Source: a bacterium
GTDB taxonomy: Bacteria; Bacillota; Clostridia; Lachnospirales; Lachnospiraceae
Direction: 5' to 3'
Assembly (NCBI GenBank): GCA_029227655.1
Contig: JAQYAI010000061.1
Span: forward strand, 1 to 45,709
DNA length: 45,709 nucleotides
Below the pieces are notes generated by a model. It ran no database searches. It saw only the letters and a list, made by a program, of their open reading frames with translations, and was not told where the DNA came from. The position numbers and the translations under genes were made by a program. This document shows positions 19,305-29,258 of this stretch, one piece after another. Position 1 is the stretch's first letter; every line of letters begins with the position of its first letter.

Positions 19305-20349
19305 ATGACAAAAGAGAAACGATTATTTACATCGGAGTCTGTTACAGAAGGACATCCAGAAAGTAGTCCGTGATACGATTCGAGAGATTGGATATACCAG
19401 AGGAAAATATGGTTTTGATGCAGATACCTGTGGTGTTATTACAGCAATTGATGAACAGTCTGCAGATATTGCTATGGGTGTGGATAAAGCATTGGAAGCA
19501 AAGGAAAAAGCGATGTCAAACGATGAAATCGAAGATATTGGAGCTGGTGATCAGGGAATGATGTTTGGCTATGCAACCAATGAGACGGAAGAATATATGC
19601 CATATCCGATATCTTTGGCTCATAAACTGGCATTTCAACTGACAAAAGTACGTAAAGATGGAACGCTGCCGTATTTAAGACCAGATGGAAAAACACAGGT
19701 TTCCGTAGAGTATGATGAGAATGATAAACCGGTAAGGCTGGAGGCAGTAGTACTTTCTACGCAGCATGATCCGGAAGTTTCTCAGGAGCAGCTTCATGAG
19801 GATATCAAGAAATATGTTTTTGATGTGATACTCCCGGGAAATATGGTGGATAAGGATACAAAGTTCTTCATTAATCCTACAGGACGTTTTGTTATTGGCG
19901 GTCCACATGGAGACAGTGGACTGACAGGTCGTAAAATTATTGTTGACACCTACGGTGGATATGCAAGACATGGTGGAGGAGCATTCTCAGGGAAAGACTG
20001 TACAAAAGTAGATCGTTCTGCATCTTATGCAGCACGTTATGCGGCGAAAAATATCGTAGCAGCAGGGTTGGCTGAAAAATGTGAGGTTCAACTCTCCTAC
20101 GCTATCGGTGTAGCGAAGCCTACTTCAGTTAATGTAGATACTTTTGGAACAGGAAAGCTTTCAGATGAAGATATCACAGAGATTATACGTGAAAATTTTG
20201 ATTTCCGGCCTGCAGGAATCATTAAAATGTTGGATTTGAGGAGACCAATTTATAAGCAGACAGCTTCCTACGGACATTTTGGAAGAAATGATTTGGACCT
20301 TCCATGGGAAAAATTGGATAAAGTAGAGAAATTAAAGATGTATTTATAG
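19305..20349 (+). pseudogene. metK: S-adenosylmethionine synthetase with internal out-of-frame deletion
   Basis: Starts [19 protein letters not shown] (19305-19361), then jumps to [38 protein letters not shown]... in the next frame (19360 on) and continues to ...[29 protein letters not shown]. About 45 aa of MetK N-terminal sequence missing. Confidence 0.9.
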
Positions 20350-20386
20350 TATTGCAAATGCATCAGTAAAGGTGGGTGAAGGATAG

Positions 20387-20812
20387 ATGCAGACAACAGC
20401 GCTTTTTGAAGAAACACAAGGACAAACTATGATAGATTGCAAAGTGGCGTGGTACATTACTACGCCTTCTGATTATAAAATTCTGTTTATTATAAATTCT
20501 TTTGAGAGATTTCACATACTGGCAAAGAAATGGAACATACCAGTGGAAGAGTTGGATAGGATTGTTTTATTACCAGGCGAACAGTCATCCATAAGAGGAT
20601 TGGAATATTTTCTCATAAACAATAATAAAGCCCCAATTTATCTTCCCAGGGCAGGCAATGAGGTGCGGTTACATTCTTTGTATCATAAGTTATTTTCATA
20701 TACAGATCCACTTCTTCTTAAGAATTGGGAAAAACGGATTATTTACATAGATGAATTTGTGGATATTGGTGATATGATCCAAGTGGTTACAAGAGAACCG
20801 AAGCAAGTATAA
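20387..20812 (+). CDS. Truncated metallo-beta-lactamase-fold protein lacking metal ligands (pseudoenzyme or pseudogene)
   Basis: KILFIINSFERFHILAKKWNIPVEELDRIVLLPGEQSSIRGLEYFLINNNKAPIYL matches the MBL pattern LLFDTG...VLSHGHYDHTGGL.YFL..N.KAPIYLH, with the HxHxDH box replaced. Confidence 0.6.
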   Translation: MQTTALFEETQGQTMIDCKVAWYITTPSDYKILFIINSFERFHILAKKWNIPVEELDRIVLLPGEQSSIRGLEYFLINNNKAPIYLPRAGNEVRLHSLYHKLFSYTDPLLLKNWEKRIIYIDEFVDIGDMIQVVTREPKQV

Positions 20813-20881
20813 AGGAAAAGTATGAGACAGGAGCTTTTGGAATAGGAATCAGTAGAAAATTATAGAGAGGAAAGAAAAAAA

Positions 20882-21097
20882 GTGAAAGACAAAATAGCGC
20901 AGATTGTTCGTATTGTAACGGTTCCTCCTGTATTGATATTTTTTATGCTGCTTATATTAATTTGCATGATTCTTTATGGTATTGAGTTTTGGGCATCTAT
21001 ACGATTAAAGCGACATACCATATCAGAATTCATAGCAGGAAGCCTCACTGCCCTTGTTGCGTTTGGAAGTGCTGCATTACATTTTGGGTTTTATTAG
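20882..21097 (+). pseudogene. Membrane protein (PAP2-like/phosphatase-type family) with apparent internal deletion
   Basis: N-terminus MKDKIAQIVRIVTVPPVLIFFMLLILICM fused to a C-terminal-type segment FWASIRLKRHTISEFIAGSLTALVAFG; only 71 aa. Confidence 0.45.
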
Positions 21098-21656
21098 TGC
21101 TGATAGCTTCTGCAGATTTTAAAATGGCCTGTTTGCCTGAACCATGATGCAATTCCGTAATGCGGATGAAACTTTTTTCAAGATCGTAGTTCATACCATT
21201 GTCAAGCCAGTCAAGATAAACACCAACCAGAGCACATTTGTAAAAGCGAATGAAAAGTGCCCTGTCTTCTGGTGGGAGAGTCAGAGTGGCAGTAGCGGTA
21301 TCAATATATTTTGTTACCATGTGCAACGATAGTTCGTTTAAAGAATTTAAAAAAACTTCACGCTGAAGAGAACGATAAATATGAAGCACAGCCTTTTTGT
21401 GTTGTAAGGTGTTCTGAATAATGGGTGTAATACAATCAATAGGGGAACCAAAACTGCAATACGTTTGAATAATATGCTCATGTTCGCTTTTGATACTGTT
21501 TTCCAAAAGCTCTGGAATGTCATGAAAATGATAATAAAATGTATTACGATTCAGGTGGCAACGGTCAACGACATCTTTTACAGTGATTTTATTATATGGT
21601 TTTTCCTCTAACAATTGCCAGAAAGCATCAATAATAATATTTTTTGTATGGTTCAT
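21045..21656 (-). CDS. TetR/AcrR family transcriptional regulator
   Basis: N-terminal HTH IIIDAFWQLLEEKPYNKITVKDVVDRCHLNRNTFYYHFHDIPELLE. Confidence 0.92.
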   Translation of the reverse strand: MNHTKNIIIDAFWQLLEEKPYNKITVKDVVDRCHLNRNTFYYHFHDIPELLENSIKSEHEHIIQTYCSFGSPIDCITPIIQNTLQHKKAVLHIYRSLQREVFLNSLNELSLHMVTKYIDTATATLTLPPEDRALFIRFYKCALVGVYLDWLDNGMNYDLEKSFIRITELHHGSGKQAILKSAEAISTNKTQNVMQHFQTQQGQ

Positions 21657-21821
21657 TTTATCAGCTCACTTTAGTGTAAATTAGTTGCAGTGCAAGAATC
21701 TTTTAGTATAGATGATAGACTTGTGTAAGGTCTGTCTTTAATCATAGTATAGCATAAAAAAATTAATTTTACAAAAAAATGTAAAGGTTGTTGTATATAA
21801 AACAAATAGAAAATACAGAAA

Positions 21822-22028
21822 AAGTATCCCGTATCTGCGGAAAAATTAAGACAGAGAGCTGAGCGATATAATCGGGAATTAGCATTAGTGAAAGAATATC
21901 GAGAGAAGGGGAAGGTGCTGATTATATCCCCAGATGATACATGCGGAGTGGATACCTTAACCAGAGATCAGAAAGCTTTAATGCGGTTTTACGAAAAAGG
22001 CTTTCAGGATGCAAATGCAATCGATTAG
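21822..22028 (+). pseudogene. Patatin-like phospholipase, C-terminal fragment
   Basis: In-frame KYPVSAEKLRQRAERYNRELALVKEYREKGKVLIISPDDTCGVDTLTRDQKALMRFYEKGFQDANAID*; no start or catalytic domain present. Confidence 0.6.
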
Positions 22029-22128
22029 CGAAGCAGCTGGTGGAAGTTCTAAATTTATCATTCACAGCGTGTTTCAAGAAAACAGAAATAGCTGCTTCGC
22101 ATTTAAATAAGGGGGGTGAAGGACTAGT

Positions 22129-22824
22129 ATGGAAAAGAAAACGATTCCGAAAGATAATTCGCTAAAATGGATGAACAAAGGAAAAGTATTCCTTGTAATT
22201 ATATGGGGGATAATTATCCTGATTTTTTTGATAAAAAGGAAAGATATCACCATAGATGGTATTTTAAATTATACTCCACAGAGTCCGATACTGGCGGCGT
22301 TTATGATGATAGGATTATTTGCACTTAAGAGTCTTAGCATTGTGATTTATTCGGGTATCCTTTACGTTATAGATGGAATCCTGTTTCCACTTCCTGTAGC
22401 AATTTTAATGAATATTTGTGGCTCTATTGTTATGGTCACATTGCCATATGTTATAGGAAAAAAAGTAGGGGCGAGGGCCGCAGTCTATGTAGTGGAAAAA
22501 TATCCAAAAGCAAAGTCGTTAAATAAGCTTCGTTCTGAAAATGATTTTATTTTTACTTTTTTTGTAAGGATTATCGGCAGGCTCCCCAGTGATATTGTAA
22601 GTATGTATATGGGGGCAGTTGGGGTAAAATATCAAAAGTATCTGTCAGGAAGTATTCTGGGGATGTTACCACATATGATTACTTTTCCTGTTATGGGGAT
22701 GAACATAACCAATCCTAGGTCTCGGGAATTTATCGTGTCTTTGTGTGTTGAAATTATAATTATGATAGGGACTACAACAGCGTATGCTTTAAATAAAAGG
22801 AACCGCAAAAGGAAATATAGTTAA
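22129..22824 (+). CDS. TVP38/TMEM64 family (VTT domain) membrane protein
   Basis: ALKSLSIVIYSGILYVIDGILFPLPVAILMNICGSIVMVTLPYVIGKKVGAR...FFVRIIGRLPSDIVSMYMGAVGVKYQKYLSGSILGMLPHMITFPVMG; RBS GGGGGGTGA. Confidence 0.88.
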   Translation: MEKKTIPKDNSLKWMNKGKVFLVIIWGIIILIFLIKRKDITIDGILNYTPQSPILAAFMMIGLFALKSLSIVIYSGILYVIDGILFPLPVAILMNICGSIVMVTLPYVIGKKVGARAAVYVVEKYPKAKSLNKLRSENDFIFTFFVRIIGRLPSDIVSMYMGAVGVKYQKYLSGSILGMLPHMITFPVMGMNITNPRSREFIVSLCVEIIIMIGTTTAYALNKRNRKRKYS

Positions 22825-22874
22825 GGATGAAAGGAGACTGGCTATGAAAACACTGCTAAACGTTAGGGGGTGCA

Positions 22875-23045
22875 ATGGTGCTTGTGGGCGTTTTGATGGT
22901 GTTAAATTACTTTCAGGAAAAAATGTTCCTTGAAAAGCAATCAGATGAATTTTCATATGGCATTATCATGTTCAGTATGGGAACTGCATTTCTGATTAAA
23001 GGTTCTGATGCATTGGAAGCAATAGGCATTACTACTTTTATTTAA
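22875..23045 (+). CDS. Small membrane protein, possible remnant
   Basis: MVLVGVLMVLNYFQEKMFLEKQSDEFSYGIIMFSMGTAFLIKGSDALEAIGITTFI*, 56 aa, below the ORF-track cutoff. An upstream ATG with RBS (MKTLLNV...) is in a different frame. Confidence 0.4.
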   Translation: MVLVGVLMVLNYFQEKMFLEKQSDEFSYGIIMFSMGTAFLIKGSDALEAIGITTFI

Positions 23046-23360
23046 CCCACTTGAGAAATTTTCGAAGCATGTTGTTATTTTGGGCTTAGAGCTTATTGCA
23101 GTCAGTATCCCTTTCGCAAAATTATTTCCAATAACACCAGATGGGTCTATGTAGCTTTTAGTAGTCTTTGTATATTTTTGATTAGTTACTTCTATTTGTG
23201 GGATTGATAAAAATGAATAAAATAAATTTTAGAAATTCAAAAATATCCATCAAAATGGCAAAATTCCATGATTTGGTAAAAATAATGCAAGAATCAATTG
23301 ACGAAAAATCATTTTCTGTATATACTAGCATACATAGGAGATTTTGGAGGATTTTGCATT

Positions 23361-24650
23361 ATGACAGCGTACAAAGATTTGAGTAAAGAAGAATTATTAG
23401 AATTACATGACTCTTTATCAAAAGAGTTTGATGCAATAAAGGAAAAAGGACTGAAGTTGGATATGTCACGTGGAAAACCTTCACAGGCACAGCTTGATCT
23501 TTCTATGGGCATGATGGATGTTCTGTCAAGTGAGTCGAACCTGTTTTGTGCGGAAGGTGTTGACTGTAGAAACTATGGTGTTTTGGATGGTATTAAAGAA
23601 GCAAAGCAGTTGTTTGCTGATATGATGGAAGTTCCGAAAGATAATATTATCATTTTTGGTAACTCCAGCTTAAATGTCATGTATGATACCGTAGCCCGTG
23701 CCATGACTCATGGAATTCTGGGAAGCACACCTTGGGCAAAGCTTGATAAAGTAAAATTCTTATGTCCGGTACCTGGGTATGACCGTCATTTTGCAATTAC
23801 AGAATTCTTTGGAATAGAAATGATTCCTGTTCCAATGACAGAGAACGGACCTGATATGGATATCGTAGAAAAGTATGTGGAAAACGATCCAGCAGTGAAG
23901 GGAATCTGGTGTGTTCCAAAATATTCGAATCCACAGGGGATTACATACTCAGATGAGACCGTACATCGTTTTGCAAGACTGAATCCGGCAGCAGAAGATT
24001 TCCGTATTTTCTGGGATAATGCATATGGAATCCATCATTTGTATGAAGATAAGCAGGATTATCTGGTTGAGATTTTCATGGAATGTAAGAGAGAAGGCCA
24101 TCCGGATATGGTATATAAGTTTGGATCAACTTCGAAAATCAGTTTCCCTGGCTCAGGAATTGCCGCAATCGCAGGATCGGATGCGAATATGGCAGAAATC
24201 CGTAAGATGATGTCGGTCCAGACAATTGGACATGACAAAGTAAATCAGCTTCGCCATGTAAAATATTTTAAAAACATACACGGCATGGTAACACATATGA
24301 AGAAGCATGCCGAGATTTTAAGACCAAAATTTGAAGCAGTCCTTAACTGTCTGGACAGAGAGCTTACAGGACTTGAAATTGGAACCTGGATCAGACCACG
24401 AGGAGGATATTTCATTTCCTTCGATTCGATGGAGGGATGTGCAAAGGCAATCGTAGCAAAAGCAAAAGAAGCAGGGCTTATCATGACACCTGCAGGAGCT
24501 ACATTCCCGTATGGTAAAGACCCAAAAGACAGTAATATTCGTATTGCACCATCATTCCCGACTCCGGAAGAACTGGAACTTGCAACAAAGGTATTTGTAC
24601 TCAGTGTAAAACTGGTCAGCGTTGAGAAACTTCTCGAGGCATTTAACTAA
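23361..24650 (+). CDS. Aminotransferase class I/II-fold PLP-dependent enzyme (aspartate aminotransferase-like)
   Basis: GLKLDMSRGKPSQAQLDLS, FGNSSLNVMYD, WCVPKYSNPQG, FGSTSKISFPGSGIA; RBS GGAGG before 23361. Confidence 0.92.
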   Translation: MTAYKDLSKEELLELHDSLSKEFDAIKEKGLKLDMSRGKPSQAQLDLSMGMMDVLSSESNLFCAEGVDCRNYGVLDGIKEAKQLFADMMEVPKDNIIIFGNSSLNVMYDTVARAMTHGILGSTPWAKLDKVKFLCPVPGYDRHFAITEFFGIEMIPVPMTENGPDMDIVEKYVENDPAVKGIWCVPKYSNPQGITYSDETVHRFARLNPAAEDFRIFWDNAYGIHHLYEDKQDYLVEIFMECKREGHPDMVYKFGSTSKISFPGSGIAAIAGSDANMAEIRKMMSVQTIGHDKVNQLRHVKYFKNIHGMVTHMKKHAEILRPKFEAVLNCLDRELTGLEIGTWIRPRGGYFISFDSMEGCAKAIVAKAKEAGLIMTPAGATFPYGKDPKDSNIRIAPSFPTPEELELATKVFVLSVKLVSVEKLLEAFN

Positions 24651-24663
24651 TATATTCCCTTAT

Positions 24664-24706
24664 AAAAAATATGAGAAGCTCGTTTTGCGGGCTTCTCATA
24701 TTTTTT
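24664..24706. terminator. Bidirectional terminator between convergent genes
   Basis: AAAAAATATGAGAAGC ... GCTTCTCATATTTTTT. Confidence 0.9.
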
Positions 24707-27700
24707 ATTGTTGTTCTATTTTCGCATAAGCCGTAGAAAGCATCAATTTAATACGGTTGAGCTGATTTACTTCACTTGCGCCCGGATCGTAGTCGATAGC
24801 AACGATGTTGGATTCTGGATGTCTGCGGCGCAGTTCTTTGATAACACCTTTTCCTACGACATGGTTTGGAAGGCAGGCAAATGGCTGTGTACAGACGATG
24901 TTTGGTACACCGCTGTGGATCAGTTCTAACATTTCTCCAGTCAGGAACCATCCTTCACCAGTCTGGTTCCCCAGTGAAACAATTTCTTTCGCCATTTTGG
25001 CAGTTTCTTCGATTCGTCCTGGTGGGGTGAAACGTGTGCTCTTTTTCAATGCGTCTGTGGCCGGTTTCCGGAACCATTCGATGAAGTCAATTCCAAGATT
25101 GCAAAGTCTTGCAGTTTTTTTACTCATGCCAAGGTTCTCAGCTTTAAAGTTCGTGTTGTAGAAGCAGTAGAGCAGGAAGTCGATGAGGTCAGGCACAACG
25201 GCCTCTGCGCCTTCCTGTTCCAAAAGGTCGACTAAATGGTTGTTTGCAGCCGGCATGAATTTCACAAGAATTTCTCCGACAACACCGACTCGCGGTTTCT
25301 TAATATCCAATAATGGAAGTGTATCAAAATCATGCACAATATCCTGACAAAGCTTTTTGAAGCGATGTCTGCTTGGATAACCGTTGGATACAAAGTCGAT
25401 TGCAATTTTTTCCCATTTCTTATGCATCTCATTGGCAGAACCTGGCACTGCCTCATATGGACGAACGCGGTACAGACATCTCATAAAGATATCACCCAGA
25501 ACAGCGCCATATGCAACTCTAAGTACAAGTGGAGCAGTTAATTTAAAACCAGGATTATCTTCCAGACCGTTTAAATTCAGGGAAATAACAGGAATGTGAG
25601 GATATCCCGCTTTCCCCAGTGCACGGCGGATAAATCCTACATAGTTGGAAGCACGGCATCCGCCTCCGGTCTGTGTCATGATGATTGCTAATTTATCTGT
25701 GTCATATCTTCCGGAAAGCACGGCTTCCATGACCTGCCCCACGACCATTAAAGATGGATAGCATGCATCATTATTTACATATTTCAGGCCAATATTTATT
25801 GCATCTTTATTATCGTTTCTAAGTAAAGCCAGATGGTAGCCGGCTTTCTTGAATGCAGCTTCGAGTATGTTGAAATGAATTGGTGACATCTGTGGACAAA
25901 GGATAGTGTAAGTCTTTTTCATTTCTTTTGTAAATACTATCTTTTCAATCGAGGCTGGCCGAATTGTTCTTTCAGTTTCTGAACGTTCACGAACCCGGAT
26001 TGCAGCGATAAGTGAACGAATACGGATTCTGGCAGCGCCCAGGTTGTTTACTTCGTCGATTTTAAGAGAAGTATAAATCTTGCCTGATTTTGTAAGGATG
26101 TCAGCCACTTCATCGGTCGTTACCGCATCAAGTCCACATCCAAAAGAGTTAAGCTGAATCAGATCAAGGTCATCTCTCGTTTTTACAAAATTTGCTGCAG
26201 CATATAATCTTGAATGGTACATCCACTGATCCAATACAATAAGCGGATGTTCAGCAGGATTCAGATGTGAGACCGAATCTTCTGTGAGAACAGCGATACC
26301 GTAGCTTGTGATCAGTTCAGGAATGCCATGGTTTACCTCTGGATCATAGTGGTATGGGCGTCCGGCAAGGACAATACCTCTAGTTCCGGTCTTTTCCATA
26401 TAGGCAAGGGTCTCTTCTCCTTTTTTGTAAATATCTTTACGGCAATGATCGAGTTCTGTTAATGCGGCGCGGACAGCGCTTTGGATTTCCTCGCGGGAAA
26501 TATGTTTCTTTGAACCGAAATCACGGGTGAGAACATTTACCAAAGAATCCTCGCTGCTAAGAGAGAGGAATGGGTTCATAAATTCCACTTTGCCAGAAAT
26601 GATAGGATCCATGTTGTTCTTAATATTTTCTGCATAGGATGTTACGATTGGGCAGTTATAATGGTTGTCGGCCTCTGGAAATTCATTTCTTTCGTAAGGA
26701 ATACATGGATAGAAAATGAATTTTACACCTTCATTGATTAGCCATTGAACATGTCCGTGTGCAAGTTTTGCAGGGTAACATTCAGATTCACTTGGGATGG
26801 ATTCGATCCCTAATTCATAAATCTGGTGTGTGGATGCCGGTGAGAGCACAACCCGGAAACCAAGATTTGTGAAAAATGTGTACCAGAATGGGTAGTTCTC
26901 ATACATATTAAGGACACGAGGAATACCGACCGTTCCGCGGTATGCTTTTTCTTCGGAAAGAGGCTCATATCCAAAATAGCGTTCGTTTTTATAAGCGAAT
27001 AAGTTCGGAATGTCTGTATTTGTCTTTTCTTTTCCGAGTCCGCGCTCACAGCGGTTTCCGGAAATAAAGCGGCGTCCGCCACTGAATTTGTTAATTGTAA
27101 GACGGCAGTTGTTTGTACAACCATGGCATTTGCTCATAGTCGTGCTGTATTCAAGTGTATTGATGTCGTCGAGAGAAAGCATTGTTGTAGTCTTGCATTC
27201 TTTGAAGCCGTAACGTTCTCTTGCAATCAGAGCAGCACCGAAAGCACCCATGATACCTGCAATATCAGGACGGATAGCTTCGCATCCCGCAATCTTTTCA
27301 AAACTTCGAAGAACTGCATTATTGTAGAAGGTACCACCCTGGACAACAATTTTCTTGCCAAGTTCTGAAGCGTCAGAGACTTTGATTACTTTGAACAGTG
27401 CATTCTTAATAACAGAATAAGCAAGACCAGCAGAAATATCAGCGACAGAGGCCCCTTCTTTCTGTGCCTGTTTTACTTTGGAATTCATAAATACTGTACA
27501 GCGTGTTCCAAGGTCGATCGGATGTCTCGCAAACAATGCTTCATGCGCAAAATCTTCAACGGTGTAGTTCAGCGATTTGGCAAATGTTTCAATAAATGAG
27601 CCGCATCCTGAGGAGCATGCTTCATTTAATTGCACGCTGTCAACGGTATGGTTCTTAATCTTGATACATTTCATATCCTGACCGCCAATGTCAAGAATGC

Positions 27701-28955
27701 AGTCTACGGAAGGCTCAAAATATGCAGCAGCATAATAGTGAGAGACTGTTTCGACTTCCCCTTCATCCAGGAGGAGTGCAGCCTTGATGAGCGCTTCGCC
27801 ATAACCGGTCGAGCAGGAGTGGGCAATGGTCACACCTTCAGGAAGATGAGCATAAATTTCTTTGATTGCGTTCAGCGTCGTGCCTAGAGGATCCCCATCA
27901 TTATTATGATAGAAAGAATAAAGAAGGGTTCCGTCTTCTCCCACAAGAGCAGCTTTGGTTGTGGTCGAACCAGCATCAATTCCTAGGAATGCATTGCCTT
28001 TATAAGTAGAAAGATCGGCGACTGGGACCTGATGCTTTTTATGACGGGAAATAAATGCGTCATATTCTGAACTGTTGGCAAAAAGCGGTTCCATACGCTC
28101 TACTTCGAATTCAAGCTGAATGTGGGAATCCAGTTTCTGCTGGAGTTCCTGCAAGGTTGTTTCTACATCTAATTTGGAATTCTTTGCAGCACCTACGGCA
28201 GCAAAGAGATGAGAATATTTCGGAACGATGGTATGTTCTTCGTCTAATTTTAACGTACGGATAAATGCTTCACGAAGTTCTGAGAGAAAATGCAATGGCC
28301 CTCCAAGGAAGGCAACATGGCCGCGGATGGGTTTACCGCAGGCAAGTCCACTGATGGTCTGGTTGACTACAGCCTGAAAAATGGAGGCGGATAAGTCTTC
28401 CTTTGTTGCACCATCATTGATGAGTGGCTGGATGTCTGATTTGGCAAATACACCACAGCGTGCAGCAATGGTATACAAAGCCTTATAATCCTTTGCATAT
28501 TCATTTAATCCAGTTGCGTCTGTCTGAAGGAGAGAAGCCATCTGGTCGATGAAAGAGCCGGTACCACCAGCACAAATTCCGTTCATGCGCTGTTCGATGT
28601 TGCCGTTTTCGAAATAAATGATCTTTGCATCCTCGCCGCCGAGTTCAATGGCAACATCTGTTTCAGGAGCATAGTCCTGAAGAGCGGTAGATACAGCAAC
28701 GACTTCCTGAACGAATGGTACGCCAAGGTGTTTCGCTAAAGAAAGTCCGCCGGAACCAGTAATCATAGGAGATACTTTGATAGAACCGAGCTTGTGAAGG
28801 GCACGCCCCAATAAGTCAGAAAGGGTTTCCTGTATATTGGCAAAATGTCTTTCGTAATCTGAAAACAGAACATCTTTATCCTTGTTGAGAACCGCGATTT
28901 TAACAGTTGTTGATCCAATGTCGATACCAAGGGTATGTAAATCTGTTTGACTCAT
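24705..28955 (-). CDS. Large acyl-CoA dehydratase activase-type protein (tandem BcrAD/BadFG ASKHA ATPase domains + DUF2229/HgdB-like region)
   Basis: 1416 aa. First domain [15 protein letters not shown]...[12 protein letters not shown]...[13 protein letters not shown]; second [16 protein letters not shown]...[13 protein letters not shown]...[15 protein letters not shown]; Cys-rich C-terminal half. Confidence 0.93.
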   Translation of the reverse strand: MSQTDLHTLGIDIGSTTVKIAVLNKDKDVLFSDYERHFANIQETLSDLLGRALHKLGSIKVSPMITGSGGLSLAKHLGVPFVQEVVAVSTALQDYAPETDVAIELGGEDAKIIYFENGNIEQRMNGICAGGTGSFIDQMASLLQTDATGLNEYAKDYKALYTIAARCGVFAKSDIQPLINDGATKEDLSASIFQAVVNQTISGLACGKPIRGHVAFLGGPLHFLSELREAFIRTLKLDEEHTIVPKYSHLFAAVGAAKNSKLDVETTLQELQQKLDSHIQLEFEVERMEPLFANSSEYDAFISRHKKHQVPVADLSTYKGNAFLGIDAGSTTTKAALVGEDGTLLYSFYHNNDGDPLGTTLNAIKEIYAHLPEGVTIAHSCSTGYGEALIKAALLLDEGEVETVSHYYAAAYFEPSVDCILDIGGQDMKCIKIKNHTVDSVQLNEACSSGCGSFIETFAKSLNYTVEDFAHEALFARHPIDLGTRCTVFMNSKVKQAQKEGASVADISAGLAYSVIKNALFKVIKVSDASELGKKIVVQGGTFYNNAVLRSFEKIAGCEAIRPDIAGIMGAFGAALIARERYGFKECKTTTMLSLDDINTLEYSTTMSKCHGCTNNCRLTINKFSGGRRFISGNRCERGLGKEKTNTDIPNLFAYKNERYFGYEPLSEEKAYRGTVGIPRVLNMYENYPFWYTFFTNLGFRVVLSPASTHQIYELGIESIPSESECYPAKLAHGHVQWLINEGVKFIFYPCIPYERNEFPEADNHYNCPIVTSYAENIKNNMDPIISGKVEFMNPFLSLSSEDSLVNVLTRDFGSKKHISREEIQSAVRAALTELDHCRKDIYKKGEETLAYMEKTGTRGIVLAGRPYHYDPEVNHGIPELITSYGIAVLTEDSVSHLNPAEHPLIVLDQWMYHSRLYAAANFVKTRDDLDLIQLNSFGCGLDAVTTDEVADILTKSGKIYTSLKIDEVNNLGAARIRIRSLIAAIRVRERSETERTIRPASIEKIVFTKEMKKTYTILCPQMSPIHFNILEAAFKKAGYHLALLRNDNKDAINIGLKYVNNDACYPSLMVVGQVMEAVLSGRYDTDKLAIIMTQTGGGCRASNYVGFIRRALGKAGYPHIPVISLNLNGLEDNPGFKLTAPLVLRVAYGAVLGDIFMRCLYRVRPYEAVPGSANEMHKKWEKIAIDFVSNGYPSRHRFKKLCQDIVHDFDTLPLLDIKKPRVGVVGEILVKFMPAANNHLVDLLEQEGAEAVVPDLIDFLLYCFYNTNFKAENLGMSKKTARLCNLGIDFIEWFRKPATDALKKSTRFTPPGRIEETAKMAKEIVSLGNQTGEGWFLTGEMLELIHSGVPNIVCTQPFACLPNHVVGKGVIKELRRRHPESNIVAIDYDPGASEVNQLNRIKLMLSTAYAKIEQQ

Positions 28956-29107
28956 ATGTAATACCTCGTAATATATAAATATGAATGTGTGAAAAATGAA
29001 AGTGTTTCTTCCTATTAATAATCAAGAATGATCAAGTTTTTATTTTCACTATGGAATTGTAAACCATGAAAAAAAAAAAGGCAAGTAAAAAAACAGTAAA
29101 GAATTTT

Positions 29108-29258
29108 GTAACAGTTCAGCCATGCGCTTCGAATAGAAATAAAACAACAGAGAGCTTGCTCACATAGTTGTTTTATTTCTTTTTGAAGCATATGGCGCTC
29201 TGCCGAAGCGAGAAGTAGCGCGGGCGCGCGGATTCGACCTGCATGGCTGAACTGTTAC
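29108..29258. repeat. Dispersed palindromic element, full copy 1
   Basis: Perfect 18-bp terminal inverted repeats GTAACAGTTCAGCCATGC / GCATGGCTGAACTGTTAC with nested internal stems; homologous to 42158-42309. Confidence 0.92.
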
